DNA of 30,050 bases from an uncultured Desulfuromonadales bacterium (GTDB lineage: Bacteria > Desulfobacterota > Desulfuromonadia > Desulfuromonadales > Geopsychrobacteraceae), in assembly GCA_945787295.1 (NCBI GenBank), contig CALZHQ010000050.1:1-30050 (forward strand). The letters are read 5' to 3'. The notes below the pieces were generated by a model. The model worked only from the letters and a program-made list of their open reading frames with translations. It was not told the origin of the DNA and ran no database searches. The translations under genes were made by a program, and so were the position numbers. Below, piece after piece: positions 28,766 through 30,050 of the stretch; within the stretch, counting starts at the first letter, position 1, and each line of letters opens with the position of its first letter.

Positions 28766-29890
28766 ATGGACGTAACAATATACAATTCCATCCAGGATAT
28801 CCCAGAAAAAATGCTGGAGGTTATCGGCGAGGCAAGTCGTCATTCACTTGCCCATAAGTTCTGGCAGGTTGTCGAGCAAGCAAAATTGAACGATTTTTGC
28901 TACCAGTATGCCCTGTTTACAGATTCACAGAGCCGCCCAGTGGGCCTGGCCGGGTACTATACCATCACCACAGATATCGCGATTTTTGCCCCGCGCAGCT
29001 TGCGCGTCGTGCTTGAACAGATCCGCAGATTGCTGCCGAATTTCCTCAAATTCCGCATGCTGGAATGCGGCACGCCGCTGACCCTGAATCAACCGTTGCT
29101 GCTGGCAAACCCTGAGCAGGCTGATGAAATTATCGCGGCACTCCACCAGACCCTGCAGACAACGGCCAAAAAGCAAAAAATTCCACTGATCATTCTCAGG
29201 GATTTTGAAAGTGAGGCCGCCTGGCAGCTGCCCGCCTTCAAAAAACGTGGCTACCAGATCGTTGCCAACCTGCCGAATACCTACCTGGACATCAACTGGC
29301 GCACAGCCGACGAGTATTTAGCAGCGATGAAAAGTTACTATCGCAGCAAGCTCCTCCGCCATTTGAGAAAAGTCGGGCATAATGCCATCAGTTGCGAGCT
29401 GCGGGATAACTTCGATGATCTGGCCGAACTCCTCTGTGACCAGTGGTTGACAGTCCACCAGCAGGCTGACGAATACCAGCGGGAGGTCCTCACAGCTGAC
29501 TTCTACCGGGAGTTTTCAACACAGCTTGGCGATCACTCCAAGGTGCTGCTGTTTCGGCAGAATAGTGCAATTATCGGTCATGCCCTCCTGCTGATAGAGG
29601 GTGACATGCTCCGCTGGCTCTATTTCGGCCGGGCAACCGCCTGCAACGACAGCCTCTATATCTATGTCGGCTATAAAGTTGTCGAGACGGCGATCAGCCT
29701 GGGGATGCAGCGGATCGAAATGGGATTGACCACCTACTCGGTGAAAAAAGACTTCGGCGCCCAGATGAAACCGATCGAGATGGCCATCTGCTCACCATAT
29801 GCCTTTATCAATCCCTTCATCGGCAAGGGTTATGCGCTATTGAATAAAACTCCGGAGATTAACAACAAAAATATCTTCAAAGCACAGTAA
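28766..29890 (+). CDS. FemAB/GNAT-like acyltransferase
   Basis: The 374-residue protein has the layout of the BioF2/FemAB-like acetyltransferase group: an N-terminal half with a weak GNAT-like fold (to about 140), then a second GNAT-like domain from about 150. In the latter, a basic helix with YYRSKLLRHLRKVG, the strand-and-turn IIGHALLLIEGDMLRWLYFG, and the end motif YSVKKDFGAQM are the recognisable parts. No signal peptide or membrane segment is seen. Such proteins move acyl or aminoacyl groups onto amines. Next to a synthase and an alpha-oxoamine synthase, N-acylation of an amino-lipid is a reasonable guess, but no substrate can be read from the sequence. It is divergent from the SDR and convergent with the next gene. 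Confidence 0.72.
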   Translation: MDVTIYNSIQDIPEKMLEVIGEASRHSLAHKFWQVVEQAKLNDFCYQYALFTDSQSRPVGLAGYYTITTDIAIFAPRSLRVVLEQIRRLLPNFLKFRMLECGTPLTLNQPLLLANPEQADEIIAALHQTLQTTAKKQKIPLIILRDFESEAAWQLPAFKKRGYQIVANLPNTYLDINWRTADEYLAAMKSYYRSKLLRHLRKVGHNAISCELRDNFDDLAELLCDQWLTVHQQADEYQREVLTADFYREFSTQLGDHSKVLLFRQNSAIIGHALLLIEGDMLRWLYFGRATACNDSLYIYVGYKVVETAISLGMQRIEMGLTTYSVKKDFGAQMKPIEMAICSPYAFINPFIGKGYALLNKTPEINNKNIFKAQ

Positions 29891-29918
29891 GCTGTTTAGC
29901 CTTAAGCACTATTCTTGG

Positions 29919-30050
29919 TCAGCAAAGATTCCACTGCAAAAGGCCACGAGCCCCCCTGAGTAATTTCAAGAATTTATTGGCGGAAATCTTCGCCGGGCGC
30001 TGACGTTTCTGCTCGCGTAAGAGTTCGACCGCCCTTTCCACCGATATCAA
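29919..30050 (-). CDS. C-terminal fragment of an unknown protein (runs off the window)
   Basis: On the minus strand the frame is open from the window edge and ends at TGA 29921-29919, giving the last 43 residues of a gene that continues beyond 30050. The fragment is basic (VELLREQKRQRPAK, then LKLLRGARGLLQW) and helical in character. It is too short to assign. It converges on the acyltransferase gene with a 28-base gap. Codon use looks normal for the region. Confidence 0.5.
   Translation of the reverse strand: MISVERAVELLREQKRQRPAKISANKFLKLLRGARGLLQWNLC

Overview
The window looks like the chromosome of a Gram-negative deltaproteobacterium, most likely Desulfuromonadales (Geobacter/Desulfuromonas/Pelobacter-like). 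This is an inference from gene content: a chemotaxis operon mixing CheA with two Hpt domains, a cysteine-rich MCP, an HDOD protein and several CheX-type phosphatases, followed by a sigma-54 activator and a capsule-type lipid locus. No rRNA, tRNA, CRISPR array or insertion sequence was recognised.

Layout. Bases 1-395 are a GC-rich, hairpin-rich, apparently non-coding stretch that looks like a dispersed intergenic repeat. Bases 398-2690 hold divergent RNA-processing genes: miaA (tRNA dimethylallyltransferase, minus) and pcnB (poly(A) polymerase, plus). After a ~540-base gap with a good sigma-70-type promoter, a plus-strand chemosensory operon runs from 3235 to 15832: cheA, cheW, an MCP, cheR (broken), cheB, cheD (broken), an HDOD protein, a CheY-like regulator, a CheX-type protein, cheY, two paralogous CheX proteins, and a 667-residue protein with two more CheX-like domains, a long Ala/Ala/Thr microsatellite linker and a degenerate receiver. 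A receiver-less NtrC/PspF-type sigma-54 activator (minus, 15957-17015) has its own terminator and a candidate promoter overlapping an inverted repeat.

Bases 17495-29890 encode what I read as a lipid and capsule-anchor pathway: a 2529-residue type I polyketide/fatty-acid synthase (KS-AT-DH-degenerate MT-ER-KR-ACP, no thioesterase), an alpha-oxoamine synthase directly downstream, a convergent pair (NAD(P)-dependent SDR and KpsS-like Kdo transferase), and a FemAB/GNAT-like acyltransferase. This set resembles, from memory, RkpA/RkpG/RkpH/RkpJ of Sinorhizobium and WcbR/WcbT of Burkholderia. The simplest model is that the synthase builds a reduced acyl chain on its ACP, the PLP enzyme releases it by decarboxylative condensation with an amino acid, the SDR reduces the resulting ketone, the GNAT N-acylates the amine, and the KpsS-like protein links a lipid to a capsular polysaccharide. 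The order and substrates are inference. A partial minus-strand gene runs off the right edge.

The most notable points are (1) the PKS/PLP-enzyme/SDR/acyltransferase/KpsS locus; (2) out-of-frame internal deletions in both cheR and cheD beside an intact cheB; (3) five CheX-type domains in one operon, two of them fused to a pseudo-receiver through about 20 copies of a 9-base repeat; and (4) an eight-cysteine insert in the HAMP region of the MCP.
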